DNA of 64,000 bases from Bacteroidota bacterium (lineage in GTDB: Bacteria; Bacteroidota; Bacteroidia; Palsa-965), in the NCBI GenBank assembly GCA_016194975.1, contig JACQAM010000007.1, positions 319,947-383,946 of the forward strand, written 5' to 3'. Under the pieces are notes generated by a model that had not been told where the DNA came from, made no database searches, and was given only the letters and a program-made list of their open reading frames with translations. The translations under genes were made by a program, and so were the position numbers. Below are positions 9,885 to 19,599 of this stretch, in pieces (position 1 is the first letter of the stretch; each line of letters begins with the position of its first letter).

Positions 9885-9915
9885 AAAAAAGCATTCCGTT
9901 TAAAGAATGCTTTTT
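9885..9915 (-). terminator. Rho-independent terminator of the SPFH gene
   Basis: Stem AAAAAGCATTC / GAATGCTTTTT (9886-9896 with 9905-9915) with an 8-base loop, flanked by A and T runs, so it could stop transcription in either direction. It lies 20 bases past the SPFH stop codon. Confidence 0.7.
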
Positions 9916-9936
9916 CTGAAAAATATTTCAAAAATC

Positions 9937-10854
9937 TCAATTCGGACTCACATGCAATGTCGAAGTCCCGTCGGTGATGATCACTTTTGAATTCGGCGAA
10001 GCCATCAGTTCCCTCGACATATTGATGCTTTCTTCTTTGAGTATTTTATCCGTAAGCGAATTACTCTCGATGGAATTAGCATTTGCTTTCGCTTTCGCTT
10101 CGATCTCCATGCGCTCCGCTTCTTTCTTCTGCTGCTCAATAGCAAAATCTTCTTCCTGCCTGCGCTTCTGCATATCGTAAGCCACCTGTATGCTGTCTTT
10201 CTCCAGCGCGTATTCCTGTTCTATCCGCTGCTTCTCAATATTCACTTTCGCATTTTCCAGCTCCTGCTGATCTTTTACTTTTTCCTGTATGGAAGCCATT
10301 ACCTGGTCGGGAAGATCAATGTCTTTCAGGAGCAATGCATCGATCACAATTCCATAGGAAGAAATTGCCGCTTCCAGTTTCTGCCTCATCATCACTTCGA
10401 GATTTTCTCTTTCTGTAATGATGTCCTTCGCATAATAATTCAATGTGGCTTCGCGCGCGATCGCAATAAAATTATTGACCACGAGAATATTCCCGTAATT
10501 CAGTCCGAAAGTTTCATACATACTTTGCGCTGATTCCGGTTTCAGGTGATAAAGCAAAGTAACCTCGGCCTGTATCTCCAATCCTTCTTTCGTAGGCAAA
10601 TGTTCCGTTGCAGAATATTCCACTACGCGTGTACTCATCTTGATGACGCGCCGCCCGAAGAGATCGGTCATGTGCCTGCCGCCGGTAAACGTTTTGGATT
10701 GCATTCTTCCGTACTCTGTAACAATGCCCACTTCGCCGGGGTGTATTGTAACACAACCATTGAAAACAAACATGGAAACAATGAGCGGCGTGGCGAAGAG
10801 GATTTTTTTGCGGAATGAACGCACCTCTCCCTGATGAAAATAGCTGTTTTTCAT
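9937..10854 (-). CDS. SPFH/Band 7 (prohibitin-like) lipoprotein
   Basis: 305 residues. A short N-terminal hydrophobic stretch ends in a lipobox-like FNGC (residues 31-34), then an SPFH domain (PGEVGIVTEYGRMQSKTFTGG...VIKMSTRVVEY) and a long charged coiled coil rich in Glu, Lys and Gln (about residues 190-275), as in prohibitins and HflK/C. Such proteins oligomerise on membranes and scaffold proteases or membrane microdomains; the partner here is unknown because no protease or NfeD gene is adjacent. The lipobox would anchor it by lipid instead of a transmembrane helix. It has its own terminator downstream. Confidence 0.85.
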   Translation of the reverse strand: MKNSYFHQGEVRSFRKKILFATPLIVSMFVFNGCVTIHPGEVGIVTEYGRMQSKTFTGGRHMTDLFGRRVIKMSTRVVEYSATEHLPTKEGLEIQAEVTLLYHLKPESAQSMYETFGLNYGNILVVNNFIAIAREATLNYYAKDIITERENLEVMMRQKLEAAISSYGIVIDALLLKDIDLPDQVMASIQEKVKDQQELENAKVNIEKQRIEQEYALEKDSIQVAYDMQKRRQEEDFAIEQQKKEAERMEIEAKAKANANSIESNSLTDKILKEESINMSRELMASPNSKVIITDGTSTLHVSPN

Positions 10855-11092
10855 TTTTTTATTTTTTTACTGGTTAAGGGGCAGGTGTGTATGGCTACCC
10901 GCGTTCGCACACGGATGCAGATGGAAAAGTCACAACTATCTGTCCACTTCCTGTTTTCCCGCGTTAATCAATGTTAATCTCGTAACTTTTCATTTGCCTT
11001 CACCACGATCATCACACAACAATTAACGGTTAAAATAAGATCAGTTCAGGCAGATTTCATTCACGATATTTGTCCCGCATAAAATTTCAAGA

Positions 11093-14000
11093 ATGAAAAA
11101 AATATTACTCCTCCTCACTTCTCTTGCTTGCTGCACTTTCATTTCTGCACAGCAGATATCCAAACCTTCTGCAACAATTATTTCCACTCTTCCACAATGG
11201 GCGCAGGAAATGTACAGCGATGATCCAAACGTTTTTGTTGTTGATAGTCTCTATAAGGAATATTATTCTTCTCATCCATTCGTGCAAACCAGCCACACCG
11301 CTTATTACCGGATATGGCGGCATGAAAATTTTCAATATGTGAATGAGAATGGTTTCATCCGCAAACCTTCTCCAACCGACCAGCTTAAAAAAAGGAACAG
11401 GTTGTCTTCCAGCACAACCTCCACCGCAAGCGCATGGACACTGGTGGGCCCCGAAAAAGTTTTTGCAACAGATGGAACGCGAACCGGCGAACAGACCAAT
11501 GTGTATAGCTTTTCCCAATGTCTTTCTCATCCCAACTATCTTTATGCAGGAACTGAACCGGGAGAAATTTATCGCTCTGTCGATATGGGAGCGAACTGGC
11601 AATTGTGCACACTCAACGATCCGCTCGGTGGAAGTGTTTCTGCTATTTGCGTTTCTCCAACCGATTCAAGCATAGTGTATGCAGGCAGCGGCGATTTTAT
11701 TTTCAAATCAACTGATGCAGGAACAACATGGAATCCTGTTCTTGCAGTGAGCGGATTGTGGGCGAATGAAATTCTTGTGCATCCTGCCGATCCGAACGTC
11801 GTGCTTGTTGCAGCGAACAAAGGATTTTTTAAAACCACGAATGGCGGCGCCAACTGGACCACCGTTTACACACAGCAATGCTGGGATGTGAAAATGCAAC
11901 CCGGAACAGGGAATGTGGTGTACCTCGTGAAAGACAATGCTTCTCAATTAAAATCAGAATTTTTTCTTTCGGGTGATACCGGTTCTACTTTCACCATTCA
12001 ATCGAATGGCTGGTACAATTCAACTGATCCCGCGCGTGCAGACGGTGGTGCACGCATTGCGGTCTCGCCCGCTGATCCGTTGCGCGTGTATGCGTACCTC
12101 ATTGGGCAGGCGAAAGCAAATGATTATGGTTTCATTGGAGTTTACAGAAGTAACGATGGTGGATTGACTTGGAATTTACCGAACGGGCCCGATGGCGGGC
12201 CGTACACTGCATCGCATTTAAATCTCGCTTACGGAACACCAACGTGGACCTACGACCAGGGATTTTACAATTGCGCGATCATGGCTGATCCCGCGAATGC
12301 AGATCATATTCTCATTGGAGGATTGAATCTCTGGCGATCGGATGATGGCGGAAATAATTTTTCTTCTGTTGCCGGCTACATTGGCGGGCCGTTGGATATT
12401 CATGTCGATCAGCAGGATTTTCGTGTAGGCGTGGGTGGAGTTTGGGTGACGAATGATGGTGGAATTTATTTTTCGAATGATTTCTTCAATGCCGATAATC
12501 AGGTGAGAATGGATGGCGTACACGGTTCTGAATTCTGGGGATTCGGTGAAGGATGGAATGATGATGTGATGGTGGGCGGACTTTATCATAATGGAGTGGT
12601 GGCTTACGATGAAAATTATTCTGCGAATAATTATATAGAACTCGGCGGAGGTGAACCTGCTTCGGGTTATGTGAATCCGGGAATGAATAAAAAAGTTTAC
12701 AGCAGCGAGATCGGCGGGGCAATTCTTCCGAATGCGATTGGCCAACCGGTGCAGTATCTCACTCTTGGAATGTCGCCGAATGAAAGTTACTGGACCGCGA
12801 ATTCAAGTGAAATGAAATTCGATCCGCGTTGTTACAATATTGCCTGGATCGGAAATGCCAATAAACTTTATAAATCAAGTGATGGTGGCGGATCATTCAA
12901 TCTTGCTTACTCATTCGGAACAAACACCGCGGCGAACGTAAGCTATTTTGAAATTTCAATGGCCGATCCCAATGTGATGTATGTAACGCAGCAACCGGCT
13001 TCGGGCAATCTTGGAAAAATATGGAAGTCAACAGATGGCGGTAGTACTTTTACACAACTCCCTATTCCTGCAGGAAACAGTTCGCGAATCATCATCACAC
13101 TTTCTCCTACTGATCCTGATTCATTGTGGATCGGCTATCCTTCGAATGCAAATGGTTTTAAAGTTTTCCGTTCTTCCGATGGTGGAGCAACGTGGAATAA
13201 TTATACAACTTCTGATCTCGACAATCAGGAAGTGCGTTCCATTCAGTGCATAGGCGCAACGAATGGCGGAGTTTACATTGCCACGGATCAAACCGTTTAT
13301 TACCGGAATAATTCCACGAGCGGCTGGATGCCGGATAATTCCGGTTTGCCTGCACAACTGAATTCACTTTATCTCCGTCCTTTTTATCGCGATGGAAAAA
13401 TAAAAGTTTCCAGTTACGGTCACGGTGTATGGGAAAATGCGCTCATCGATCAGCCACAATTTCCCGTGTGCCAACCGCAGGTAGATAAACTTTCTTACGT
13501 GATGAATTGTGTTGTCGATACTTTTTATTTCGAAGATCATTCCATTATCAATCACAACGGCGCTTCGTGGCAATGGTCTTTCCCGGGTGGAAGTCCTTCT
13601 TCTTCTACATTGAGAAATCCGAAAGTGGTTTATTCCACTCCCGGAACTTACACTGCAACATTGATCATCACTGATAATTTAAGTCAAACAGATACAGGAA
13701 CAGTTTCTGTAACGATCACTTCTTACGCTGTGAATAATTATCTCGCTGAAGGGTTCGAAACAACTTTTCCTCCGAACGGTTGGTTCATTTACAATCCTGA
13801 AGGTGATGCGCAATGGTCGCTCGCGAATAATGCAGGAGGTTACGCACAAAGTACGCAGAGTGCAATTTTCGATAATTATGATTTCGACAGCCAGGGACAT
13901 CACGATGATCTTCGCATTCGCACCGACATGACGCAGCAGTCGACGCACTGGTTGAAATTCGATCGCGCGTACGCGCCTTATGGTTCTCCTTATGATGATT

Positions 14001-14518
14001 CACTCGAAGTTCTGGTTTCAACAGATTGTGGAAATACGTTCACTTCACTTTACATGAAAGGCCCTGCACAATTGGCAACAGCTCCTGTAGAACAGAATGT
14101 AACTTTTGTTCCAACTGCAACGCAATGGGCAACGGACAGCATCGATCTTTCTGCCTGGACTTCTTCCACCGATCTCATGATCGCATTCCGCAATCACGGC
14201 TACTACGGGCAGGCGTTGTACATCGACAATATCAATCTTTCTCCAATGACAGGAATTCACGAACATCATCTCTCCAATGGAAATGCAATGCTCGTTCCGA
14301 ATCCTATTGTGCAGGGACAATCGCTCCTGTTGCAAAGTGATGTGATGGAAAAATTTATCGTGGAAATTTTTGATGCAGGCGGAAAATTAATTCTTCGTGA
14401 ACAACATCTGCCGGGAGATTATATTTCTCCACCGGCAAATAGGATGACTCCGGGAATTTATTTTTACAAACTGACGGGAGACACGATGATCAGGAGCGGG
14501 AAATTCATTGTGCGGTAA
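11093..14518 (+). CDS. BNR/sortilin-type beta-propeller protein with PKD domain, T9SS-sorted
   Basis: 1141 residues with a signal peptide (MKKILLLLTSLACCTFISA). Residues of about 110-800 carry repeated sialidase/VPS10-type blades with the signature S-x-D-x-G-x-T/N-W (for example STDAGTTWNP, TTNGGANWTT, SSDGGATWNN). A PKD domain follows (WQWSFPGGSPSSS...YSTPGTYTATLII), then a jelly-roll domain like those of MAM or cleaved-adhesin proteins (GFETTFPPNGWFIYNPEGDAQW), and a T9SS sorting domain ending FIVR. The blades lack obvious sialidase catalytic residues, so a binding or structural role at the cell surface is more likely than glycosidase activity. It ends 3 bases from the convergent radical SAM gene, with no terminator visible. 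Confidence 0.85.
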   Translation: MKKILLLLTSLACCTFISAQQISKPSATIISTLPQWAQEMYSDDPNVFVVDSLYKEYYSSHPFVQTSHTAYYRIWRHENFQYVNENGFIRKPSPTDQLKKRNRLSSSTTSTASAWTLVGPEKVFATDGTRTGEQTNVYSFSQCLSHPNYLYAGTEPGEIYRSVDMGANWQLCTLNDPLGGSVSAICVSPTDSSIVYAGSGDFIFKSTDAGTTWNPVLAVSGLWANEILVHPADPNVVLVAANKGFFKTTNGGANWTTVYTQQCWDVKMQPGTGNVVYLVKDNASQLKSEFFLSGDTGSTFTIQSNGWYNSTDPARADGGARIAVSPADPLRVYAYLIGQAKANDYGFIGVYRSNDGGLTWNLPNGPDGGPYTASHLNLAYGTPTWTYDQGFYNCAIMADPANADHILIGGLNLWRSDDGGNNFSSVAGYIGGPLDIHVDQQDFRVGVGGVWVTNDGGIYFSNDFFNADNQVRMDGVHGSEFWGFGEGWNDDVMVGGLYHNGVVAYDENYSANNYIELGGGEPASGYVNPGMNKKVYSSEIGGAILPNAIGQPVQYLTLGMSPNESYWTANSSEMKFDPRCYNIAWIGNANKLYKSSDGGGSFNLAYSFGTNTAANVSYFEISMADPNVMYVTQQPASGNLGKIWKSTDGGSTFTQLPIPAGNSSRIIITLSPTDPDSLWIGYPSNANGFKVFRSSDGGATWNNYTTSDLDNQEVRSIQCIGATNGGVYIATDQTVYYRNNSTSGWMPDNSGLPAQLNSLYLRPFYRDGKIKVSSYGHGVWENALIDQPQFPVCQPQVDKLSYVMNCVVDTFYFEDHSIINHNGASWQWSFPGGSPSSSTLRNPKVVYSTPGTYTATLIITDNLSQTDTGTVSVTITSYAVNNYLAEGFETTFPPNGWFIYNPEGDAQWSLANNAGGYAQSTQSAIFDNYDFDSQGHHDDLRIRTDMTQQSTHWLKFDRAYAPYGSPYDDSLEVLVSTDCGNTFTSLYMKGPAQLATAPVEQNVTFVPTATQWATDSIDLSAWTSSTDLMIAFRNHGYYGQALYIDNINLSPMTGIHEHHLSNGNAMLVPNPIVQGQSLLLQSDVMEKFIVEIFDAGGKLILREQHLPGDYISPPANRMTPGIYFYKLTGDTMIRSGKFIVR

Positions 14519-14521
14519 TTT

Positions 14522-16024
14522 TCAGAATCCTTCTTTCTCCGGCTGGCGGTACTTCCATATTTTCTGAAGAAATTTCACCCCGAGCGGCGCTGAATAGATT
14601 TTTGATTTGTAACGAAGCGCAGAATATTTTTTCATAACCGATCTTTTCATTGGAGAAAGCCGCACATCCGACACCGTCGGATAATACCCGTTAAGCACGG
14701 TTTCAAAATTCCTGACGCGATTTACCAATGAAGAATTCAACCAGGGCGTTAAAGGATTTTTCCGCAGATCGAATTTTTCCCATGCCGGGCTTATCCATTC
14801 TTCCAGCTTTTCCGGGAAATGAAATCCTTTTGCTTTCACGCTTTCGAATAATTCCGATCCTTCTACCGGAACAGGGCTATACATGTAAATGATAATTTCC
14901 GTTCCCGGATTTATTTCTTTCACGCGGCGAATAAAAACAATATCGTCTTCAATTTGTTTGTGAGATTCTTCCGGAGAATCGGCAGGAGTTCCGAGCACAA
15001 AAGAATATTCCGGGATGATGCCGAATTTTTTCATTCGTTCCGCAAAGCGAAGGATCTGTTCCCCGGTTTGCGTTCCGCCTTTATCCATTTTCTTCAGGCG
15101 GGCATCATCGCCGGTTTCTGCACCGAAGAAGATCATTCTGCAACCGGCTTCACGCATGAGTGCGAGCGAATCATCTTTGAATTTATCAATCGTGTCAATT
15201 CTTCCTTCGCCCCACCAGTTCATTTTTTCATTCAGCATTAGTTCCGAGAATTCAACAACACGCTTTTCAGAAACAAAAAAATTATTGTCGTGAAATTCTA
15301 TTGCATTCCCGCCGAATTTTTCTTTAAGAAATTTTATGTCGTGATAAATTTTCTTTGCCGATCTTCCTTTCCAGCGCGCGTTGTACACGGGCACAACCGC
15401 GCAGAACGAGCACGTGAACGGGCAACCGAAACTGGAATGGTAAGCGATAGTTTTCGTTCCGAGCCACGTTTTGCCGAGATAGTTCTCAAGCGGATAAATT
15501 TCATTGAGCTTTTCATAAGGAAGATCGGGTAATTTATCCTGGTCATAGAGTTCATCTTTCCTTGTAGTAATTATCTTTCCACTTTTTCTGAAAATAATAT
15601 TCGGAATGTTCTCCCAACTCAACTCCCCCCGCTCCCAACTCTCCAGGAGCAACGGAAAACATTTATCGCCGGGGCCATTCACGATCACATCCACATATCC
15701 CGATTCGAGGCAGACCTTAGGTTGATTCGATGGAAAATATCCTCCCCAGATAATTTTTACATCCGGAAAATGTTTGCGCACATCACGACAAATGGGAATG
15801 GCCTGGTGAAGCTGCGGTCCCGGCATTACAGTCACTCCGAGAAAATCAAAATTACCGGAACTCAAATAATGAAATATTTTTGCCGCAGGATGCTCTTCAA
15901 GATTTCCATCGATGATCGTCCATTCCTGTTTTCCCTCAATGGAAGCAGCTACCTGTAAAACCGAATTCGGAATTCTCGGTTTACCTGTTGCTGATCGCGG
16001 ATTGAAGAGCAAAATTTTTTTCAT
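14522..16024 (-). CDS. B12-binding-type radical SAM enzyme (cluster 1)
   Basis: 500 residues. An N-terminal Rossmann-like B12-binding region (about 1-130) is followed by a radical SAM barrel with CxxxCxxC: Cys201, Cys205 and Cys208 in SSFGCPFTCSFC, which bind the 4Fe-4S cluster. Downstream MIFFGAETGDD and EYSFVLGTPADSPEE match the barrel motifs of this class. The DxHxxG cobalamin motif is not evident, so cobalamin use is assumed from the family. The ATG overlaps the stop of the membrane glycosyltransferase by 4 bases, so it is translated with that operon and may modify a glycolipid or polyprenyl product (inference). Reaction unknown. Confidence 0.85.
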   Translation of the reverse strand: MKKILLFNPRSATGKPRIPNSVLQVAASIEGKQEWTIIDGNLEEHPAAKIFHYLSSGNFDFLGVTVMPGPQLHQAIPICRDVRKHFPDVKIIWGGYFPSNQPKVCLESGYVDVIVNGPGDKCFPLLLESWERGELSWENIPNIIFRKSGKIITTRKDELYDQDKLPDLPYEKLNEIYPLENYLGKTWLGTKTIAYHSSFGCPFTCSFCAVVPVYNARWKGRSAKKIYHDIKFLKEKFGGNAIEFHDNNFFVSEKRVVEFSELMLNEKMNWWGEGRIDTIDKFKDDSLALMREAGCRMIFFGAETGDDARLKKMDKGGTQTGEQILRFAERMKKFGIIPEYSFVLGTPADSPEESHKQIEDDIVFIRRVKEINPGTEIIIYMYSPVPVEGSELFESVKAKGFHFPEKLEEWISPAWEKFDLRKNPLTPWLNSSLVNRVRNFETVLNGYYPTVSDVRLSPMKRSVMKKYSALRYKSKIYSAPLGVKFLQKIWKYRQPEKEGF

Positions 16025-17487
16025 CGGTGAAATTCATAAATGAAATACGTTTCGGAACGCGTACCAGATTTTTCAAAGAAAATGAGCGGATGCAAATGAA
16101 GAGCAGGCGCAGAATCAATAGCCGTTTGTCGCAGCATTTTATTCGTGATGAGGAGTCCGCCTTTGCCCAGGTCATTACTCACAGGAATTAATTTTCCAAG
16201 TAACACATCCTGTGGAATGATAAATGGAATTGTATTCCACCTGCAGAAACTCTCGTAATTATTATTCTCAGCATACCATAAATTCCTGTCCAGGTACGCA
16301 GCGATCGGCGGGCCAGTGGAATGATCATGCACAACAATAAACTCCTTGTCCATTTTATTCTTTTTTATCCAATCGGTCACTTTTTTTGAAGCAGAAAAAT
16401 CATTGCGAAAGTCCCAGGCGTACATAAATATACCGGAGATCAGTTGAACAAGGAGAACAGAATAGAAAAGCATCTTCCCTGGCTTTGTCATCAACTTTTT
16501 TTCATCTTCATTGATCCAGATCGCAAAGAGGAGAAAAAGAAAAAGTACACCGCAATGCCGCGATGCAACCATGAGAGGCGAAAAGAAAACAAAACAGGCA
16601 ACAAGCAAAGCAGCGGAATAAAACAGGAGTCGCGTTTTTTTTGTGGTAAGAATAAAATAAGGAAGTATCCACACGGCCGCCGAAGGGAGTACTGCCAAAG
16701 TTTTCGAAAGTGAAATGACCCAATTCGAATTCCACGGATGATCGCAACTCATGTCGGGCAATGGAAAAAATCCTTTCCAGAGAATTGAAAATGCTTTCCC
16801 GATACGTTTAAAAGAAAAATAAGCATCCGTATCATAGCGATAGAGAAAATGATCAGAGGGCGGATGCGCTTCGTAGCCGACGAAAAACAATACTCCAAGA
16901 ACGAGACAGAGCGGAATTATTTTCTTAATGGCTATTTTATTTTCATTGCCATAAATACTTTCGGAAAACTCCATCATTAGGAGCACACCCGCGAGCGCGC
17001 AGGCAAACAGGTGCGTGAGCGCAAGAAACGCGAGTGCAAGCGCGAAGAGCCAGAGTTTGTTTTTTCGTTGCGGATAAAGGATAGCAACAACGGTCATCGC
17101 AAGGAAAATGAGTCCGTAATTCCGCGAGATGACGGTGTATTCGTAAAAAATGAAATAACCGAAAACAATTATTATGCATGCATAAAAGCTGAAAGGAGAG
17201 TAACGCATGAAAAGAAAAACAGCAATAGAAGAAATAAGAATGTGTGCAAACTGCATCCAGAACGGATCGTGAGTGAAACGGGTTATGACGAATAACAACA
17301 GATCCCAAAGCAGCGGATGTCCATCGTAGCGCGCGTTGTAGAATAATTCACCAATAGAATGACTGTCTCTTGCCAACAGCCAGTGATGCGCTTCGTCGAG
17401 CCACAATTCATGATGGAGGATCCCGACAAGCGCCAGCCCAAAAAAAATCACCATGGTGATCAGCGAAAATATTTTTCTCTTCCTCAT
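16021..17487 (-). CDS. Polytopic membrane glycosyltransferase-like protein (GT39/GT83-like)
   Basis: 488 residues with roughly ten hydrophobic segments. The first extracytoplasmic loop has the pattern ELWLDEAHHWLLARDSHSIGELF...DGHPLLWDLLLF, close to the acidic DE-containing loop used by ArnT/PMT-like lipid-linked sugar transferases; that Asp-Glu pair is the likely catalytic site. The C-terminal roughly 130 residues form a soluble tail. It overlaps both neighbours by 4 bases, the middle gene of a three-gene operon with a GT87 protein and a radical SAM enzyme. Donor and acceptor are unknown; GT-C membership is likely, the exact family less so. Confidence 0.72.
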   Translation of the reverse strand: MRKRKIFSLITMVIFFGLALVGILHHELWLDEAHHWLLARDSHSIGELFYNARYDGHPLLWDLLLFVITRFTHDPFWMQFAHILISSIAVFLFMRYSPFSFYACIIIVFGYFIFYEYTVISRNYGLIFLAMTVVAILYPQRKNKLWLFALALAFLALTHLFACALAGVLLMMEFSESIYGNENKIAIKKIIPLCLVLGVLFFVGYEAHPPSDHFLYRYDTDAYFSFKRIGKAFSILWKGFFPLPDMSCDHPWNSNWVISLSKTLAVLPSAAVWILPYFILTTKKTRLLFYSAALLVACFVFFSPLMVASRHCGVLFLFLLFAIWINEDEKKLMTKPGKMLFYSVLLVQLISGIFMYAWDFRNDFSASKKVTDWIKKNKMDKEFIVVHDHSTGPPIAAYLDRNLWYAENNNYESFCRWNTIPFIIPQDVLLGKLIPVSNDLGKGGLLITNKMLRQTAIDSAPALHLHPLIFFEKSGTRSETYFIYEFHR

Positions 17488-19097
17488 CGGTTCCCTGTAT
17501 ATCTATGATGATCGATCTCGATCCTTTTTTCTTTTACATTGAACTTTCTCAGCGCATACATACCCAATCCCCTGTCCTTGTCGGATAAAAATATGATCAG
17601 CGAATCATCCATGAAACAAGGTACCCTGATATTAGCAGTAGTTGAAAAAAGTAATTCTCCATTCTCGCGGATCGAATGTCCATCGCAGGAAAGATCTTCA
17701 CTCCCTTCCGCGTATCCCCCGCAATTCACATCTTTTGTTTCAAAACCGTTGCGATCGTAACAGGAAAGCCGCAGCGTATCTCCGAAGTCAACATAATAAC
17801 CGGTAAGCATGGCCGATTCATGATCCAGCAAATAAACACTTTTGTCGTCTTGTTTTCCATTCAGGAGAAAAGGTAAAAATGCAAGAACGAATGCCGGAAC
17901 AAGATATTTCCATTTGAATTGGGGTTTCATTTCAAAAATAATTAGCGCAAAAAGTAGTAGCAGAAACAATAAACGCGGAAAACGTAAAAACACATTCAGT
18001 TGGAAAAAATAAGAAACCGGGATCCCGCAGGCAAGCAAAGCAACAACGAACATTAACGATAATTTTTCTTTTCCAATATTATTTTCTCCAGCGAAGAGCG
18101 CGAGCATAACGATCGCAAACAAAATCATTCCATAAACAGAACCATAACCAACAATGAGGAGCATGATAAATATCCATATAGCGAATTTTGCTTTTACTGA
18201 ACGTTCTCTCGTGAATGAAAATGAAATCCCAACCCACAAACAGAAAAATATGAAAAGTGAATTCAGCAAACGATAAAGAAATACGGATTGAAAAATATTC
18301 CGTGGGTTCAGCAACTGGTCGTGTACGAATACCTGCCGGAGAAAAACATTCATCGACTGGTAAGTTGTCGCAAACGGATCATTGATCTCGTTATTCATCA
18401 GCCGGGGAACGATTACCGTAAAATAATCTTTCATCACTGAAAACGGAATGAAGATCATAGAAATTCCCTGTATAATAAAAATGAAAATGAATGTTGCCGA
18501 AAAGATCCTGTATTCTTTATTGCACCAAAGCATCACTAACAAAACTGCCGGAAATAATTTGAGGTGAATAGCGAGTGCAAAACAAACAGCGCTTGCCCAT
18601 CTCTTCCTTTTTTCCATCAGCAGAATTCCTCCGGCGATCAATGCAAAAAGAAAAAAATAAAGTTGCCCCGAGTCAATATTGCTTTTCATTGGCAGAAAAA
18701 GCAATAACGGAAAGATCAGCAAGTGAACGGAATTTATTTTCGTGCGCACTATAGATGCGTTGAGAACAAAAAGAAAAAGAAAAAGCCCGGCGAGATTGAA
18801 AAGGAGTTTTGAATTTTTCACATCAATGAAAGAAAGCGGAACACAAAAGATCGCAGTGACCGGCGGAACAGGCGTGAAATTCTCAAAGGAACCTTTTTCT
18901 CCTTCGAGAGAGATCATCCCGTTGAAGCTCCAGGCATCATAAATGTTGATTGAGAATTTTCCTTCGCGAAGAAATTTTCCTCCGTAATAATAATTTCCAA
19001 AATCAGAAACAGGTTTGCGATAAGCGTTCAACGCAAATAAAATCCCTGAAAGCAGGATGATTCCGATTGTAATTTGCCTGTAATTGATGGCTTTCAT
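17484..19097 (-). CDS. GT87-family (DUF2029-like) membrane mannosyltransferase-like protein
   Basis: 537 residues, about 10-12 transmembrane helices, then a soluble C-terminal region of roughly 110 residues. Typical GT87 features are SDFGNYYYGGKFLREGKF in the first loop, PVPPVTAIFCVPLSFID, and the GQLYFFLFALIAGGILLMEKR...HLKLFPAVLL stretch. Family members transfer sugars from polyprenyl-phosphate donors outside the cytoplasmic membrane. It is the first gene of the operon and its stop overlaps the next start (ATGA). The soluble C-terminal region contains several Cys residues and is not part of the usual GT87 core; I cannot assign it. Confidence 0.78.
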   Translation of the reverse strand: MKAINYRQITIGIILLSGILFALNAYRKPVSDFGNYYYGGKFLREGKFSINIYDAWSFNGMISLEGEKGSFENFTPVPPVTAIFCVPLSFIDVKNSKLLFNLAGLFLFLFVLNASIVRTKINSVHLLIFPLLLFLPMKSNIDSGQLYFFLFALIAGGILLMEKRKRWASAVCFALAIHLKLFPAVLLVMLWCNKEYRIFSATFIFIFIIQGISMIFIPFSVMKDYFTVIVPRLMNNEINDPFATTYQSMNVFLRQVFVHDQLLNPRNIFQSVFLYRLLNSLFIFFCLWVGISFSFTRERSVKAKFAIWIFIMLLIVGYGSVYGMILFAIVMLALFAGENNIGKEKLSLMFVVALLACGIPVSYFFQLNVFLRFPRLLFLLLLFALIIFEMKPQFKWKYLVPAFVLAFLPFLLNGKQDDKSVYLLDHESAMLTGYYVDFGDTLRLSCYDRNGFETKDVNCGGYAEGSEDLSCDGHSIRENGELLFSTTANIRVPCFMDDSLIIFLSDKDRGLGMYALRKFNVKEKRIEIDHHRYTGNR

Positions 19098-19267
19098 CTC
19101 CCGTTTTGATGCGTTTCTCTCATGGACTATTCAACGAAAATAGACAAAAGCAAAAGGACATTTTTCATTGACAAAAAGTAAGGAAATATACCCCCATTGT
19201 AAAATTCGGAAATTCGCGTATATTGCATGTTAATTCAATCAATTAATCACAATTACAAGTTCTTTGC

Positions 19268-19462
19268 ATGAAAACAGGAACAATTAAATTCTTTAATGCG
19301 ACCAAGGGTTATGGGTTCATTAAAGATGACGAATCCGGAACGGAGATCTTCGTTCACATTACGGGACTCGTTGATCAACCGGTGAACACAGGTGACAAAG
19401 TTTCATTCGATGTCGCTGAAGGCCGTAAAGGACAGAACGCCATTAATGTCAAAAAGATTTGA
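19268..19462 (+). CDS. Cold-shock domain protein (CspA family)
   Basis: 64 residues forming a single OB-fold cold-shock domain. RNP1 (KGYGFIK) and RNP2 (IFVHI) are both intact, and the N-terminus MKTGTIKFFN is typical. These proteins bind single-stranded RNA and DNA and act as RNA chaperones. It is monocistronic with a strong terminator 19 bases after the stop. The 170-base upstream region, AT-rich near the start, may carry the regulatory 5' leader usual for such genes, but no specific structure was identified. Confidence 0.96.
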   Translation: MKTGTIKFFNATKGYGFIKDDESGTEIFVHITGLVDQPVNTGDKVSFDVAEGRKGQNAINVKKI

Positions 19463-19481
19463 TGGATCTGATCGCAAAAAG

Positions 19482-19510
19482 AAAAGCTGCTCGAGAGAGT
19501 GGCTTTTTTT
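19482..19510 (+). terminator. Rho-independent terminator of the csp gene
   Basis: An 11-bp stem (19482-19492 with 19497-19507, two G-T pairs) with loop GAGA, running into a T stretch. Confidence 0.8.
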
Positions 19511-19524
19511 GTGGGTACGGACTT

Positions 19525-19599
19525 GTACCGTACGAACTACGAAATTCACGAAGTACGAAGGGACGAATAGAAAAATTACTTTCGTAGTTCGTACGGTAC
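19525..19599. repeat. Perfect 20-bp inverted repeat abutting the RND gene start
   Basis: The left arm 19525-19544 and right arm 19580-19599 are exact reverse complements (arm GTACCGTACGAACTACGAAA). The 35-base spacer contains further related words (CACGAAGTACGAAGGGACGAA). The right arm ends one base before the ATG at 19600, so the leader can form a 20-bp stem next to the start codon. Confidence 0.8.
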
